A stretch of 7,346 bases of DNA from Desulfurellales bacterium (GTDB taxonomy: Bacteria > Campylobacterota_A > Desulfurellia > Desulfurellales > Hippeaceae), in assembly GCA_027064405.1 (NCBI GenBank), contig JAMOPP010000172.1, forward strand, positions 1 through 7,346. Direction: 5' to 3'. Below are positions 6,991 through 7,346 of this stretch, one piece after another. The position numbers and the translations under genes were made by a program. The notes below the pieces were generated by a model that was given only the letters and a program-made list of their open reading frames with translations, was not told the DNA's origin and did no database searches. The first letter of the stretch is position 1. Every line of letters begins with the position of its first letter.

Positions 6991-7346
6991 ATGGCTGAAG
7001 AACAGAAGCAGGAAGAAGCCCCCAAGAAAAAAGGCAAATTAATGATAATAGTTATCGCCGTTGTTGCGTTGGTGGTTGTGGCTGTTGCTCTAAAAATGTT
7101 TCTTTTTTCAGGAAAGAAAGAGGTAAAAACAGATCAGGCAACCAAACAGCATAAAGTCCAACAGCAAGAAGAAAGTTCATCTCCGGAGTCTTATGCGGTA
7201 TCTCAATTAGAACCACATGTAATAGGTCCTTTTGTTGTAAATCTGTCAGATGCCGGAGGGGATAGGTATTTGAAATTAAAGATAGTCCTTGCCGAACCGA
7301 AGCATGTGGGGGAGAAAGCCAAAAAAGAGAAAGAGTCTACAGGAAT
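6991..7346 (+). CDS. fliL: Flagellar basal body-associated protein FliL (5' part)
   Basis: FliL is a single-pass inner-membrane protein that surrounds or binds the flagellar stator units near the motor and supports torque and stator function. The visible 118 codons run off the window with no stop. They give a short charged cytoplasmic N-terminus (MAEEQKQEEAPKKKGK), a transmembrane helix at about 17-39 rich in Val/Ile/Ala, a Gln/Ser/Glu-rich polar linker at about 43-68, and the start of the periplasmic FliL domain, where GPFVVNLSDAGGDRYLKLKI resembles the family's conserved strand. The ATG has a strong Shine-Dalgarno site. Only the N-terminal part of the domain is visible, so identification rests on architecture plus that segment. 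It follows housekeeping genes by 18 bp and may start a flagellar gene block beyond the window. Confidence 0.88.
   Translation, partial: MAEEQKQEEAPKKKGKLMIIVIAVVALVVVAVALKMFLFSGKKEVKTDQATKQHKVQQQEESSSPESYAVSQLEPHVIGPFVVNLSDAGGDRYLKLKIVLAEPKHVGEKAKKEKESTG

Noticed and set aside
1..7346. Possible defence system, mobile element, CRISPR array or other undescribed system.
   Set aside because: Nearly every base is covered by genes of known housekeeping families with intact motifs and similar base composition. I saw no long direct or inverted repeats, integrase, transposase or unexplained stretch longer than about 20 bases.

Overview
This is a compact, AT-rich stretch of bacterial chromosome read entirely on the + strand. 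It carries six recognisable genes plus the probable tail of a seventh: an unidentified 3' fragment, recJ, nrdJ, tyrS, coaX, gpsA and the 5' part of fliL. Neighbouring genes either overlap (about 14 bp, 4 bp and 17 bp) or lie 8 to 18 bp apart. No gap is long enough for a conventional promoter plus leader, and no terminator is visible, so the simplest reading is one transcription unit that enters before base 1 and leaves after base 7346.

Layout: bases 1-69 are probably the last 22 codons of an upstream gene. Bases 56-1801 encode the single-strand exonuclease RecJ. Bases 1798-3972 encode a class II (adenosylcobalamin-dependent) ribonucleotide reductase with a TSCPD domain and a C-terminal cysteine-rich zinc ribbon. 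Bases 3985-5208 encode tyrosyl-tRNA synthetase. Bases 5217-5975 encode type III pantothenate kinase. Bases 5959-6972 encode NAD(P)-dependent glycerol-3-phosphate dehydrogenase. Bases 6991-7346 begin the flagellar basal-body protein FliL, which runs off the window.

Organism: the only oxygen-independent clue is the class II RNR, which works with or without oxygen and needs vitamin B12. The FliL start implies a flagellated, motile bacterium. Low GC, heavy lysine/isoleucine/asparagine use and this gene mix would fit an anaerobic or microaerobic Gram-negative lineage such as Deferribacterota, but that placement is a guess from general character, not from a marker gene.

The gene products cover DNA repair, dNTP supply, tRNA charging, CoA synthesis, phospholipid precursor synthesis and motility. 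They do not form one pathway; only recJ-nrdJ (DNA repair plus deoxynucleotide supply) has an obvious functional link. All proteins have their expected catalytic motifs and lengths. I found no mobile element, CRISPR array, RNA gene, long repeat or undescribed system, and I consider this an ordinary housekeeping region.
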